Shown in pieces: positions 18,149 through 26,667 of a stretch of DNA of 64,000 bases. This DNA is from Streptomyces sp. NBC_01716 (lineage in GTDB: Bacteria; Actinomycetota; Actinomycetes; Streptomycetales; Streptomycetaceae): NCBI RefSeq assembly GCF_036248275.1, contig NZ_CP109181.1:3720001-3784000 (forward strand), given 5' to 3'. The notes under the pieces are model-generated. The model did no database searches. It was not told the DNA's origin and saw only the letters and a program-made list of their open reading frames with translations. Each line of letters opens with the position of its first letter. The stretch's first letter is position 1. The translations under genes were made by a program, and so were the position numbers.

Positions 18149-18808
18149 ATGAGCACCGCGCCCGCATCGCCCCCGCCCCTGTCGTTGCGCGAGCGCAAGA
18201 AGCGGCGCACCCGTCAGCTCCTGGTGGACACCTCCCTGGAACTGTTCACGGAGCGCGGCTTCGGCAAGGTGACACTCGACGAGCTCTGCGACTCAGCAGA
18301 GGTCTCCAAGCGCACGTTCTTCCGCTACTTCACCAGCAAGGAAGACGTGGCGATGGCTCCCACGCAGGACCTGTGGCTCACGTTCCTCGACGTCCTCGAA
18401 ACGACCGACCTCGGCCCCGCCGACCGCCCGCTGCTGCTCCTGGTCCAGGACACCCTGCTCACGGCACTGGACCGGACGACCACGGACGACTGGGCCCACC
18501 GCGTACTGCTCAGCCTCAACCTGACCGAACTGACCCCCTCGATGGACGCGCACGGCCTGCACTTCTGCGACCGCACGACCCGCAGCGCGATGGAAACCCT
18601 GCACCGCCGCCTCGACATCGCCGCCCCGGATGACCTGCGCCCCCGGCTGGCGGTCGACATGGTGGTGGCCGCGTTCCACTGCGCCCTGACGACCTGGTCC
18701 GCCACCCCCACGGACCCGCTGTCCACCCACACCCGCGAGGCGTTCACGGCCCTGGCGACGGCGGCGACTTTCCCCGCGAGACCCCGCCGCCCGGCTCGGA
18801 AGGCGTGA
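18149..18808 (+). CDS. TetR family transcriptional regulator
   Basis: A 219-residue regulator. The N-terminal helix-turn-helix is clear: RERKKRRTRQLLVDTSLELF, then TLDELCDSAEVSKRTFFRYF with the recognition helix, then TSKEDV. The C-terminal ligand domain is divergent, as usual. The divergent oxidoreductase gene is its likely target, and a symmetric site lies between them. ATG 18149 sits about 13 residues before the HTH, as expected for the family. Ligand unknown. Confidence 0.93.
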   Translation: MSTAPASPPPLSLRERKKRRTRQLLVDTSLELFTERGFGKVTLDELCDSAEVSKRTFFRYFTSKEDVAMAPTQDLWLTFLDVLETTDLGPADRPLLLLVQDTLLTALDRTTTDDWAHRVLLSLNLTELTPSMDAHGLHFCDRTTRSAMETLHRRLDIAAPDDLRPRLAVDMVVAAFHCALTTWSATPTDPLSTHTREAFTALATAATFPARPRRPARKA

Positions 18809-18957
18809 TCCCACCGGACACCGTTCTCGCAAGCACTCGCGACCACTGCCGCTCGGGCGGGACCCGGGCGAAGATCGGGCGGCCCTCGGGCGTGGGGTTC
18901 CCAGCGGGGTGCGGCTCCGGTTCGCTTGAGGGGTACGGCGATGCGGGGGTGAGGGCG

Positions 18958-19566
18958 ATGGACGTCAGTGGTGCCGGTGCGCCGATCGCGGCGGTCGTCG
19001 GGGTGGTCGGGACCTTGCTGTCGGCCCTGCTCACCCAGCGTGCGGCCGAGCGCGGCCGGCGCGGTGAGCAGGAGCGGGCCGAGCGGGTACAGGCGCGGGC
19101 GAGGGAAGCCGAGGAGCGGCGTACCTGTTGCGTCGCCCTCAATACCGCCTCCCGGCAGTATCTGGCCGCTCTCACCGACCAGTTGCACGCCCTGATGCGC
19201 AGGGAGGATTCGCGCGCGGTGGCGCAACGCCTCACCGAGGCCAGGGACCTGCACCGGGACGTGTACGCCGAGGCTCAGATGCGGCTGCGCGACCCCGTAC
19301 TGGCCCTGGCCGGCGAGGTCACCCACGCGCTCGGCGCCCTCTACGGCGAGCTCCGGCGCCTGAACGACGGCGTCCCCCGCCCTGGCGACTCGCTCGACGC
19401 CGCCCAGTGGGAGATCGACGCGCTGTGGGAAGGGCTGCGGGGGTTGCGGCGCGGGATGCGGGCGGATCTGGGAGCTTCGGAACTGTCCCGGCCGGGCCCG
19501 GGCGCTCCCGATCCACGCCTCTTCCGAACCAATCCAGGTGCATCCAGGGCAAGTTCAGGGTGTTGA
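18958..19566 (+). CDS. Hypothetical membrane-anchored coiled-coil protein
   Basis: A 202-residue protein with one N-terminal hydrophobic helix (APIAAVVGVVGTLLSALL) followed by a charged stretch rich in Arg and Glu that should form a coiled coil (about residues 27-60), then a helical region. The tail is Pro/Gly-rich. Proteins of this plan are common in streptomycetes and have no assigned role. The start at ATG 18958 places the membrane helix at the N-terminus; a GTG 9 bp upstream is possible. It is the last gene before the conflict-type cluster and I see no functional link to it. Confidence 0.65.
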   Translation: MDVSGAGAPIAAVVGVVGTLLSALLTQRAAERGRRGEQERAERVQARAREAEERRTCCVALNTASRQYLAALTDQLHALMRREDSRAVAQRLTEARDLHRDVYAEAQMRLRDPVLALAGEVTHALGALYGELRRLNDGVPRPGDSLDAAQWEIDALWEGLRGLRRGMRADLGASELSRPGPGAPDPRLFRTNPGASRASSGC

Positions 19567-19649
19567 TCGGGCGTTGACCGGAAAAGCTCGGTGATCGGGC
19601 GTCATTGTGACGGGCGTCTCGTCATCATGGGGATCAGGACTGACTGTTG

Positions 19650-22600
19650 ATGTCCTCGGGAAGTGAGGAGTGGCCGGTGGGGGAAGAAGAGGAGACCGGT
19701 GGCGTTCAGGCTTTACGGGCTTGGGCCGGCGAGGCCGTCGGGCGGGCGAAGGAATTGCTGCCGACGCCGGACACCGTCGCCAGACACTCACGCGCCCATG
19801 ACGACTCGATCACCGAACTCGAAGCGCTTTCGGACCTGTTGGACCACGAGCCCGAGCTGCGCAGCTCGGTGAGCCTGTGGCTCGGCGGTGCCCTCACCCT
19901 GCGCCACGGCACCGGGGGCGGATCTCCCGAAGACCGGGAGCGGGCGCACGGCCTGCTGCGGGACGTACGGGACCCGGCCACGACGACCGGAGCCACGGCC
20001 TCCACCGAGGACCGGCGGTGGGCCGCGCTGTTCCTGCTGACGCACGCGCTGCCGTTGCAGGAGATGCTCGGCGGGCTCTCGCCGGAACCGGACGCGACCT
20101 CCTTCTTCGACATGATCATGCGGGAGGGGCCGGCCGGGATGGCCGCCTTCGCCGGCGAGATTCGGGAGCTGGTGAGCGAGGCGGCCGAGCTCCCACTGCC
20201 GCCGGAGACCCTGGTGCAGCTGCGGCAGGTGCGCGACCTCTATGACGACCCCTCTGCCCAGGGGGTCACCGACCTGTTCACCGGCCTCATTCCCGACAAC
20301 GGTTCTCCGGGCACCGATCCTCTGCGGCAGCTGATGACGAACATGCTGTCCGCGATGACCGGAGGCGTGGGCCCGAAGGGCGGCACGGGCCCCACGCCCG
20401 GTGCCGGCGCGGACACGGGTGACGCGCGCGCCACCCCGGACCCCTCCGGCGAACCCGGCCCCGGCTCCCCCGCCATGCCCCGTACCCCCGACGACTTCCG
20501 CCGGCTCATCGCCGCGTTGCAGGCCGCCAACACCACGTCCGTGGACTTCGTGAACCAGGTCGGCGGCGGCGACCCCGCCGCCGTCAATCAGCAACTCGGG
20601 CGGCTGCGCGAGGCGTTGGACGGGCTGCCGGAGGGCACGCCGAACAAGGACGCTCTCGAAGGGCTGATGGCCCTGCTGTTCACCGCGAGCGAAGGCGCCG
20701 GCGGCACCCTGCAGGACCAGGCGATCGGCCTTGAGCACACCCGGACGATCACCGACTTCCTGCGGCGCCAGTCGGAGAGCTCGATCCCCATGGCCGACGG
20801 CTTCGCGATCATGGCGGACGTGATGGGGCTGATGACCGAGGTCCGTACCGCAGGGCAGGCCGAGGACGTGGAGCGGCTCCGCGGCCTCCTGCCCAAGGCC
20901 GAGGCGCTGGCCGACGCCGTCCCCGAGGACCACGACTTCCGCTTCGTGGCCGTCTTCACCCGCGCCATGGCCCGCCTCATGCTCGGCCGGTTCACGATGG
21001 ACAGGGAACTGCTCCTGCGCGGCCTCGCGGACTTCGAGGAAGGCAGCGCGGCCGCGGGGGGCAGCCCCGTCCCGATCGGGGAGGAAGAGCTTGAGTCCAT
21101 GATCCCGGACCTGGCGGCCCTGCGTTCCTACCTCACCGACGACGCGGCGAACATCCCGGACCGGGACGTGCCACCACCGGACGCCCCCGCCGACCGGCTG
21201 AACTCCGCCGCGGACCGCCTCGGCATGCGCTACGCCTTCACCAGGGACCCGGCGGACCTCGATGCCGCCATCACCACGCTGGAACGGCTCCGCGAGCACA
21301 TCCGGCAGGGCCGGGCCCCGCGCGTCGCCGCCAAGTCCCTGTGGTCGCTCGCCGAGTTCTACCGCGCCCGCTGGCACAGAGAGCAGAGCGCGTCCGACGC
21401 GGACGCCGCCACCGACGCGGCCAACGAGGCCCTGGAGGCCCTCGCCGCCGACGTCCTCCTCCAGCACGGCGCCGAACACCGCCTGACAACCGCCCGCGAG
21501 GGCGCCTCCCTCGGCGTACGGGCCGCCCTGTGGGCCGCCTCGCACGGGAGGGTGGACGACGCGGTCGCCGCCCTGGAACTGGGCCGGGCACTGGTGTTGC
21601 AGTCGGCGGCCACCTCCCGGGCCGTACCGGACCTGCTGGAGGAGCACGGCCATCCCGAACTCGCCGCCGCCTGGCGGAAGTCCGGCACCGCCGACAGCAC
21701 CGAGCTGCCCGCCGAGCTCCCCAGCACCCTGCGCCGGGAGGCTCTGGAGGCCCTCGGCTACCGGAAGCGGGGAGGCCTGTTCGGCACTCCCACCCTGCGT
21801 GAACTGGCGGACGGTGTCGGCGAGGCCGGTGCGGACGCGCTGATCTATCTGGTCCCGAGCGGCGAGGACGAGGCCCCGGGCATGGTGCTGGCCGTGGGCC
21901 CCGAGATCGGCATCGGCGCGGGCGCGCTGCCCATGCTCTCCGCATCGGGCACCGCCCCTCTGGAGCACTACTTGGACGCGGCCGCCGCCCGCGCGGAGCA
22001 CCCCGGCGAAGCGGCGGAACGGGCCTGGGAGGAGGCCCTGTCCGACCTGTGCGACTGGGCGTACGAGGTGTTCGCCCATGTCCTCGCCGGGCTGGAGGAA
22101 CATCTCCCCGGCGAGGCGGCCGATCGTCGTACGCCCCGGGTGGTCCTTGTCCCCTGCGGCCGTCTCGGCATCGTCCCCTGGCACGCGGCCCGCTTCCCCG
22201 CGGACGCCCCGCACGACTACCTCTGTCAGGCCCTGGTGATCAGCTACGCGGCCTCCGGCAGCCAGTTCCTGCGTACGGTGAAACGCGCGCCGCGCGATCC
22301 GGTCTCGGCCCCGGCCATGGTGGCCGACCCGAGCCTCTCGCTGACGTATGCCGAGGTGGAGGTCCTGGAGCTGCGCAACGCCTTCTATCCGGGGGCACGG
22401 CTGTACGGCGACTTCGCCTCCCTGCCGCCCGACTCGGTACCGGCGGGCACACCCGACCAGTTGCTGGCCCTGCTCGCCCAGGACCACTCGATGGTCCATC
22501 TGGCCACGCACGGCATGGCGGGGATACGACCGACGGAGTCGGCCCTGCACCTCGCCCCCGACGGCCGCGGCGAGAAGATCGGCCGACTCAACGTGACCCG

Positions 22601-23012
22601 GCTCCTCGACCGGCCGCCACCGGACGGACAGGCGGCGCAGGACGGCCCGTTGATCGTGCTGAGCGCCTGCGAGACCGACCTGAGCACCCGCGACCACGAC
22701 GAGGCCCTGACCCTCACCACGGCGTTCGTGTCGGGTGGCGCACGTGATGTCGTGGGGTCGCGGTGGACCGCCCGGGACAGTGTGTCGACGCTGCTGATGG
22801 CGGTCTTCCACCACCATCTGCGGGCCGGGCTCAGCCCCGTCGACGCCCTGCGGGCCGCGCAGTTGTGGATGCTCGACCCCGACCGGCGGGATCCGGGCCG
22901 GCTGAGCGACTCGCTGCGGCCGGACATCGGCCGCCCCGACCTCCAACGGCCCGCCCTGTGGGCCGCGTTCATCCATCAGGGCCACCCCGGCCGGAGAGAG
23001 GTGACCGTATGA
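19650..23012 (+). CDS. CHAT domain (caspase-like) peptidase with helical-repeat N-terminus
   Basis: A 1120-residue protein. The C-terminal third is a CHAT domain, a caspase/separase-related cysteine peptidase: H954 in MVHLATHGMAG and C1007 in IVLSACETDLS form the catalytic dyad at the usual spacing. It continues DEALTLTTAFVSGGARDVVGSRW, as in the family. The rest is all-helical, with TPR-like segments around residues 510-650 (LGMRYAFTRDPADLDAAITT), which would bind the signal or substrate. It opens the fifteen-gene cluster and overlaps the next gene by ATGA. ATG 19650 is chosen; a TTG lies immediately before it and the ribosome binding site is weak. Likely the proteolytic effector of the system. 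Confidence 0.92.
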   Translation: MSSGSEEWPVGEEEETGGVQALRAWAGEAVGRAKELLPTPDTVARHSRAHDDSITELEALSDLLDHEPELRSSVSLWLGGALTLRHGTGGGSPEDRERAHGLLRDVRDPATTTGATASTEDRRWAALFLLTHALPLQEMLGGLSPEPDATSFFDMIMREGPAGMAAFAGEIRELVSEAAELPLPPETLVQLRQVRDLYDDPSAQGVTDLFTGLIPDNGSPGTDPLRQLMTNMLSAMTGGVGPKGGTGPTPGAGADTGDARATPDPSGEPGPGSPAMPRTPDDFRRLIAALQAANTTSVDFVNQVGGGDPAAVNQQLGRLREALDGLPEGTPNKDALEGLMALLFTASEGAGGTLQDQAIGLEHTRTITDFLRRQSESSIPMADGFAIMADVMGLMTEVRTAGQAEDVERLRGLLPKAEALADAVPEDHDFRFVAVFTRAMARLMLGRFTMDRELLLRGLADFEEGSAAAGGSPVPIGEEELESMIPDLAALRSYLTDDAANIPDRDVPPPDAPADRLNSAADRLGMRYAFTRDPADLDAAITTLERLREHIRQGRAPRVAAKSLWSLAEFYRARWHREQSASDADAATDAANEALEALAADVLLQHGAEHRLTTAREGASLGVRAALWAASHGRVDDAVAALELGRALVLQSAATSRAVPDLLEEHGHPELAAAWRKSGTADSTELPAELPSTLRREALEALGYRKRGGLFGTPTLRELADGVGEAGADALIYLVPSGEDEAPGMVLAVGPEIGIGAGALPMLSASGTAPLEHYLDAAAARAEHPGEAAERAWEEALSDLCDWAYEVFAHVLAGLEEHLPGEAADRRTPRVVLVPCGRLGIVPWHAARFPADAPHDYLCQALVISYAASGSQFLRTVKRAPRDPVSAPAMVADPSLSLTYAEVEVLELRNAFYPGARLYGDFASLPPDSVPAGTPDQLLALLAQDHSMVHLATHGMAGIRPTESALHLAPDGRGEKIGRLNVTRLLDRPPPDGQAAQDGPLIVLSACETDLSTRDHDEALTLTTAFVSGGARDVVGSRWTARDSVSTLLMAVFHHHLRAGLSPVDALRAAQLWMLDPDRRDPGRLSDSLRPDIGRPDLQRPALWAAFIHQGHPGRREVTV

Positions 23013-23701
23013 CCCCGGGTGAGGACAGCGGGACGGGCGTGCTCGACCTCGTCGACGAACACCTCGACGACATCCGCGCCCGGCTGACCGACGAGCAGTA
23101 CCAACTCCTGCTCACCCGCCTGCGCGCGCTCGCCGGCACACCGCCGGACGACCCCAGGGCCGTGGTCCGGGCCTTCCAGGCCGTACGCCTCTGCCTGGTG
23201 TCGCTGCCCTTCGACCATCCGGTCCGGGAGGTGCTGGACTCCGTACGGCTCGCCGGTACGGCGTCCGTCAGCGCCCCGGTCGTGCTGCGGACACAGGATC
23301 TGCTGGCCAGGCTCACGGCCGGGCCACCACGGCCCCCCGACACCGCGGCCATCATCGCCGCCGCCGAGCGAAGACTGCTCCACGCGCCCGCCCTCTCGGC
23401 CGCCGAGGTGCGTACCCGGTACCGCGGTTCGGCGCCACCACCCGAGCTGATCCGGTTCGCCGACGCCGAACTCGGCGACCGCTACCCGGAGTTCCAGTTC
23501 AAGCCCGGGGGCGGAGCCCCGTACGGGGTCGTCCTGGAGGTCAACCGGGTGCTGCTCGCCGACGCGGACCCGTGGGGAGCCGCCGACTGGTGGCTGAGCG
23601 GCAACGCGTGGCTGGGCGGCGGGCCGCCCGCCGCCCTCCTCGGCATCCGGCCGGACCGCGAACTGGTCGGCGCCGCCGTCGCGTTGGTGGAGGGGGACTG
23701 A
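23009..23701 (+). CDS. MbcA/ParS/Xre-type antitoxin-like protein (toxin-binding domain)
   Basis: A 230-residue protein directly upstream of a RES toxin gene, sharing one base with it (TGATG). Its C-terminal region, about residues 165-230, reads FQFKPGGGAPYGVV, then ADPWGAADWWLSGNAWLGGG and PPAALLG, matching the pattern of the DUF2384 toxin-binding domain (FQF, DPW..A.WW, LGG.PP..LL). The N-terminal half is helical (LDLVDEHLDDIRARLTDEQY) and I see no obvious helix-turn-helix. By analogy it should plug the active site of the RES protein. The call rests on domain pattern and gene order. Confidence 0.75.
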   Translation: MTPGEDSGTGVLDLVDEHLDDIRARLTDEQYQLLLTRLRALAGTPPDDPRAVVRAFQAVRLCLVSLPFDHPVREVLDSVRLAGTASVSAPVVLRTQDLLARLTAGPPRPPDTAAIIAAAERRLLHAPALSAAEVRTRYRGSAPPPELIRFADAELGDRYPEFQFKPGGGAPYGVVLEVNRVLLADADPWGAADWWLSGNAWLGGGPPAALLGIRPDRELVGAAVALVEGD

Positions 23702-24378
23702 TGCACGAGGAAACCCTGTCGCCCTCCGTGTACCGCTTCCGCCCGCACTGGGAGGTGCTGCCCGCCGGTACCCAGCTGTGGCGGATGCACTCGTCGCGTT
23801 ACGCGGCGGAGGAGTTCAAGCCGTTCATCCCGGACGACCCCGCGCCCGGCCGCTTCCACGGCACACCGGAGGACCCGTACCCCTGTCTGTACGCGGCCAC
23901 GGACGCCGAGACCGCTCTCGCCGAGACCCTGCTGCGCTCACGTCCCTTCGACCCGGAGACCGGTATGCGGCTGGTCCCCTGGGCGTCGGTGCGGGGCAAG
24001 TCACTGAACGTGGCGCGGACCCGGTGCGAGCTGAATCTGGTCTCGCTGTGCTCCGGAGCGGCCCTCGCCGCCGTCTGCCAGGACCATCTCCTGCTGGAGA
24101 ACGAGGGACCCGAGCACTACGCGGACACACGCCTCTGGGCGCGTGAGATCCGGGCCCAGGCACCCGAGGCCATGGGGATGATCTGGGGTTCCAAACGCAA
24201 CCCGTCACGGCGGGCCCTGGTGCTCTTCGGAGACCGTCTCGGGCACAGCGCGGACGGACCACTCGAAGCACTGCCCTACCGCAGCATCCCCGACCTCGGC
24301 TCCCCGGACGGCATCAAGGAGGCGAACCAGCTGCTGGAACCTCTCCGTTCGGCGATCAAGGAGCCAATTCACCGCTGA
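23701..24378 (+). CDS. RES domain toxin (NAD+-degrading family)
   Basis: A 225-residue RES-domain protein. The family-defining residues can be placed as R28 (QLWRMHSSRY), E75 (ETALAETLLRS) and S164 (MIWGSKRNPSRRALVLF). GRFHG and LYAATDAETALAE are the usual signature strands. Studied RES toxins (for example MbcT of Mycobacterium tuberculosis) destroy cellular NAD+ and are neutralised by a DUF2384 antitoxin, here the preceding gene. The order antitoxin then toxin and the one-base overlap fit a type II module. Being in a CHAT-led operon, it probably serves as an effector of the larger system. Confidence 0.88.
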   Translation: MHEETLSPSVYRFRPHWEVLPAGTQLWRMHSSRYAAEEFKPFIPDDPAPGRFHGTPEDPYPCLYAATDAETALAETLLRSRPFDPETGMRLVPWASVRGKSLNVARTRCELNLVSLCSGAALAAVCQDHLLLENEGPEHYADTRLWAREIRAQAPEAMGMIWGSKRNPSRRALVLFGDRLGHSADGPLEALPYRSIPDLGSPDGIKEANQLLEPLRSAIKEPIHR

Positions 24379-24436
24379 TCCCGGCACCCCGCCCGCCTGC
24401 TTGTCCTCGTGTGACACCTGGTGTCATCGTTGCCGC

Positions 24437-25543
24437 ATGGCACCGCCATCCATTGACCACACGTCAATACTCGGGGAATTACAGGCGGTTCGACGGGCGG
24501 GACTGCTGAGGCTGCGCGGCCGCGAGCTGCCCGCCCTCGACTCGGCCGCGGCCGCTCTGGCCTCCACCACGCGCACCCGCGAGGGCGCCGTGGAGACGCT
24601 GCTGCGCCGCGCCGTGGAGCGGCTCGACGCGGGCACCCTGCGGACCGCCGCCGAGTACACGCTGGGCCTGGCCCAGGGCACCAGGGACTGGCCGGCGTCC
24701 TCCCGGCGGGCCCGCGCGGCCGAGGTGTACCGGGTGAGCGAGGAGCGCTTCCGCAAGCACCACGAGGTGATGGTGCTCGGGCAAGTGGCCGAGCACATAG
24801 TGGAGTTGGTGGAGGGTGGCGGGGACGAGCCGGGCGAGGGCGACTGGGAGGGGGACACCCACCGCTCCGTGGACGTCCTGGCAGGCGACCGGACCGTACG
24901 CCTCGCGCTCCATGTCCACCCGGTCGACCTGCTGCGGGACGTGGACGTGGTGGTCTCCCCTGCCAACACCTACTTCGCGCTGCCCGAGCCGTACAAGTCC
25001 TCGGTCTCCGCCTCGCTGCGCCGGGCCGCCGCCGCGCGCGGGGTGACCGGCGACCTGCTGGACGACCCGGTTCTCGAAGAGCTGCGCAAGTGGACGGCCC
25101 GGCACGGCACTTCGGGACGCCCGGTGGTCCCGGGCACCGTGGTGGCGACCGGTTCGGGAGCCATGGCCGAGTACGGCGTACGACGGATCTACCACGCGGC
25201 TGTTGCCGTGCCCCGGGCCGGCACCAACGACTACGACGTGCTGCCCGCCGACGTCACCCGCGCCACCTCGCGCGCGCTCGCGCTGCTGGCCGAGGAGCAC
25301 GACCGGCACACCCCGCCGCTGCGCTCGGTGTGCTTCCCGCTGCTCGGCTCCGGGCGCGGCGGGCTTCCGTACCGGGTGAGCGCCGCCGCCGTATGGAGCG
25401 CCGTCGAGGCGGAGCTGGCGCGCGGGGCGCGCTGGGACGTGCACTTCGTGGTCCGTACCCCGGAGGCGGCCCGCGTGGTGGAGCGGATCCCGGCCAGGAC
25501 CCGCCCGGGGCGCGACCAGTCGGCGCCCGGCCGGTCCGGTTGA
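24437..25543 (+). CDS. Macro-domain protein with helical N-terminal region
   Basis: A 368-residue protein. The C-terminal two hundred residues form a macro domain, the fold that binds ADP-ribose and related nucleotides: VVVSPANTYF is the NAD-like binding strand, PGTVVATGSGAM and GVRRIYHAAVAV follow, and CFPLLGSGRGGL is the phosphate loop. The N-terminal part is helical, with EEL-type repeats (LGELQAVRRAGLLRLRGREL), resembling adaptor regions of actinobacterial NTPase-linked effectors. It might remove or sense ADP-ribose products of the RES reaction. It begins 58 bp after the RES gene. ATG 24437 chosen; no upstream start fits. Confidence 0.85.
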   Translation: MAPPSIDHTSILGELQAVRRAGLLRLRGRELPALDSAAAALASTTRTREGAVETLLRRAVERLDAGTLRTAAEYTLGLAQGTRDWPASSRRARAAEVYRVSEERFRKHHEVMVLGQVAEHIVELVEGGGDEPGEGDWEGDTHRSVDVLAGDRTVRLALHVHPVDLLRDVDVVVSPANTYFALPEPYKSSVSASLRRAAAARGVTGDLLDDPVLEELRKWTARHGTSGRPVVPGTVVATGSGAMAEYGVRRIYHAAVAVPRAGTNDYDVLPADVTRATSRALALLAEEHDRHTPPLRSVCFPLLGSGRGGLPYRVSAAAVWSAVEAELARGARWDVHFVVRTPEAARVVERIPARTRPGRDQSAPGRSG

Positions 25544-25687
25544 CTTCAAGGGCGGGTCGCTCAGGTGGGGTGTCCAGGGGGAACCTTCCCCTGGGCGGCT
25601 CGCACCCGCGGAGCCGCCGATGTCCACGCGGTGTCAATTCACCGAAGGAACACGCATGTTGATGCCGACGTCACCTACCGTAGCCGT

Positions 25688-25900
25688 ATGACCAGGGGGA
25701 TGGTTGAGTGGGCGCACGGCTGCGCGGGTCGCACCGTGACCTGGCCCGCACCGGATATGTACGTACTCGTCGACGGTGTCCTGCTGCGCATGGTCCCCGA
25801 GCCGCCCGGCCTGCCGCCGGGTACGGCCGTCACCGTGCACCACGACCCCGAACGGCGGCGGCTGATGGCCCGCGCCGACGACACCGAGGCGGCCGAATGA
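25688..25900 (+). CDS. Small conserved-looking hypothetical protein (70 aa)
   Basis: A 70-residue protein opening MTRGMVEWAHGCAGRTVTWP and containing a beta-rich middle, YVLVDGVLLRMVPEPPG. It resembles no family I know. Its reality is supported by position: it overlaps the VWA gene by ATGA and heads the tightly coupled run of genes that continues to 39305. A 144-bp gap precedes it, long enough for a promoter. It may be a small structural or adaptor subunit. Confidence 0.65.
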   Translation: MTRGMVEWAHGCAGRTVTWPAPDMYVLVDGVLLRMVPEPPGLPPGTAVTVHHDPERRRLMARADDTEAAE

Positions 25901-26667
25901 GCGTCCACAGCGTCCAGTTCGGGAGCGGCTTCGAGGAACGGCAGCCCGTCGTCCTCCTCCTCGACACCTCCGCGTCCATGGGCCGCCCCGAGGAACACCC
26001 GCGGATCGACGAGCTGAACGGCGCGCTGACCCGCTGGTTCGACGGGGTCCGCGCACAGGAGCGGCTGCGCACCCGGGTGGAGGTCTGCCTCATCACCTTC
26101 GACTCGGCGGTGCGGGTCTACGACCCCGGTCCGGGCCGGCTGGTCCCGGTCGAGGAAGCCGACGCCGACCGGCTCTTCGTCCCGGTGGACGGCATGCACC
26201 CGCCCACACTGCGCGCCGCGGGGCTGACCCGGCTGACGGAAGCCGTGGAAAGGGCCGTCGAACTGGCCCGTACCCGCTACCGCACCTTGCAGGGGCAACG
26301 GGTGCCGGTCCGGCGCCCCTTCCTGTGGGTCCTGACGGACGGCGCACCCAGCGACGCCCAGGGCCGCCCCCTGGACACGACGGCCCTGGCTGCCACGGCG
26401 GAGCGGGTGCGCCGGGGCGAGGAGAAGGGGGAGTGGGTCTTCCAGCTCATCGGGGTGCGCGGCGCCGACCTGCCGATGCTCCGGGTACTGGCGCCGGAGG
26501 CCACCTCTTCCCTGGAGAACCTGGACTTCGGCCGGATCCTCGACCTGCTCTTCCAGAGCACGGACGACAGCAGCCCTGACCAGGACGCGGAGGCCTTCCG
26601 CCGGATGTTCAACGAACGCGCCACCCGGCTCTCGCGCATGGACCGACTGGAGAGGGGGCTCCGATGA
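25897..26667 (+). CDS. VWA domain protein with intact MIDAS
   Basis: A 256-residue von Willebrand factor A domain. The metal-ion-dependent adhesion site is complete: D23, S25 and S27 in LLDTSASMG, and D148 in WVLTDGAPSD. No signal peptide or membrane helix is present, so it is cytosolic. VWA proteins of this type act as metal-dependent docking modules in bacterial conflict and chaperone systems. It overlaps both neighbours by ATGA and belongs with the phosphatase and kinase that follow; the same VWA/PP2C/kinase order is familiar in tellurite/TerY-type and conflict systems. Confidence 0.9.
   Translation: MSVHSVQFGSGFEERQPVVLLLDTSASMGRPEEHPRIDELNGALTRWFDGVRAQERLRTRVEVCLITFDSAVRVYDPGPGRLVPVEEADADRLFVPVDGMHPPTLRAAGLTRLTEAVERAVELARTRYRTLQGQRVPVRRPFLWVLTDGAPSDAQGRPLDTTALAATAERVRRGEEKGEWVFQLIGVRGADLPMLRVLAPEATSSLENLDFGRILDLLFQSTDDSSPDQDAEAFRRMFNERATRLSRMDRLERGLR

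Noticed and set aside
19788..22985. Minus strand frame of over 1000 codons opposite the CHAT gene
   Set aside because: The + strand protein has a catalytic His/Cys dyad and family motifs; the antisense translation shows only Gly/Arg-rich filler.
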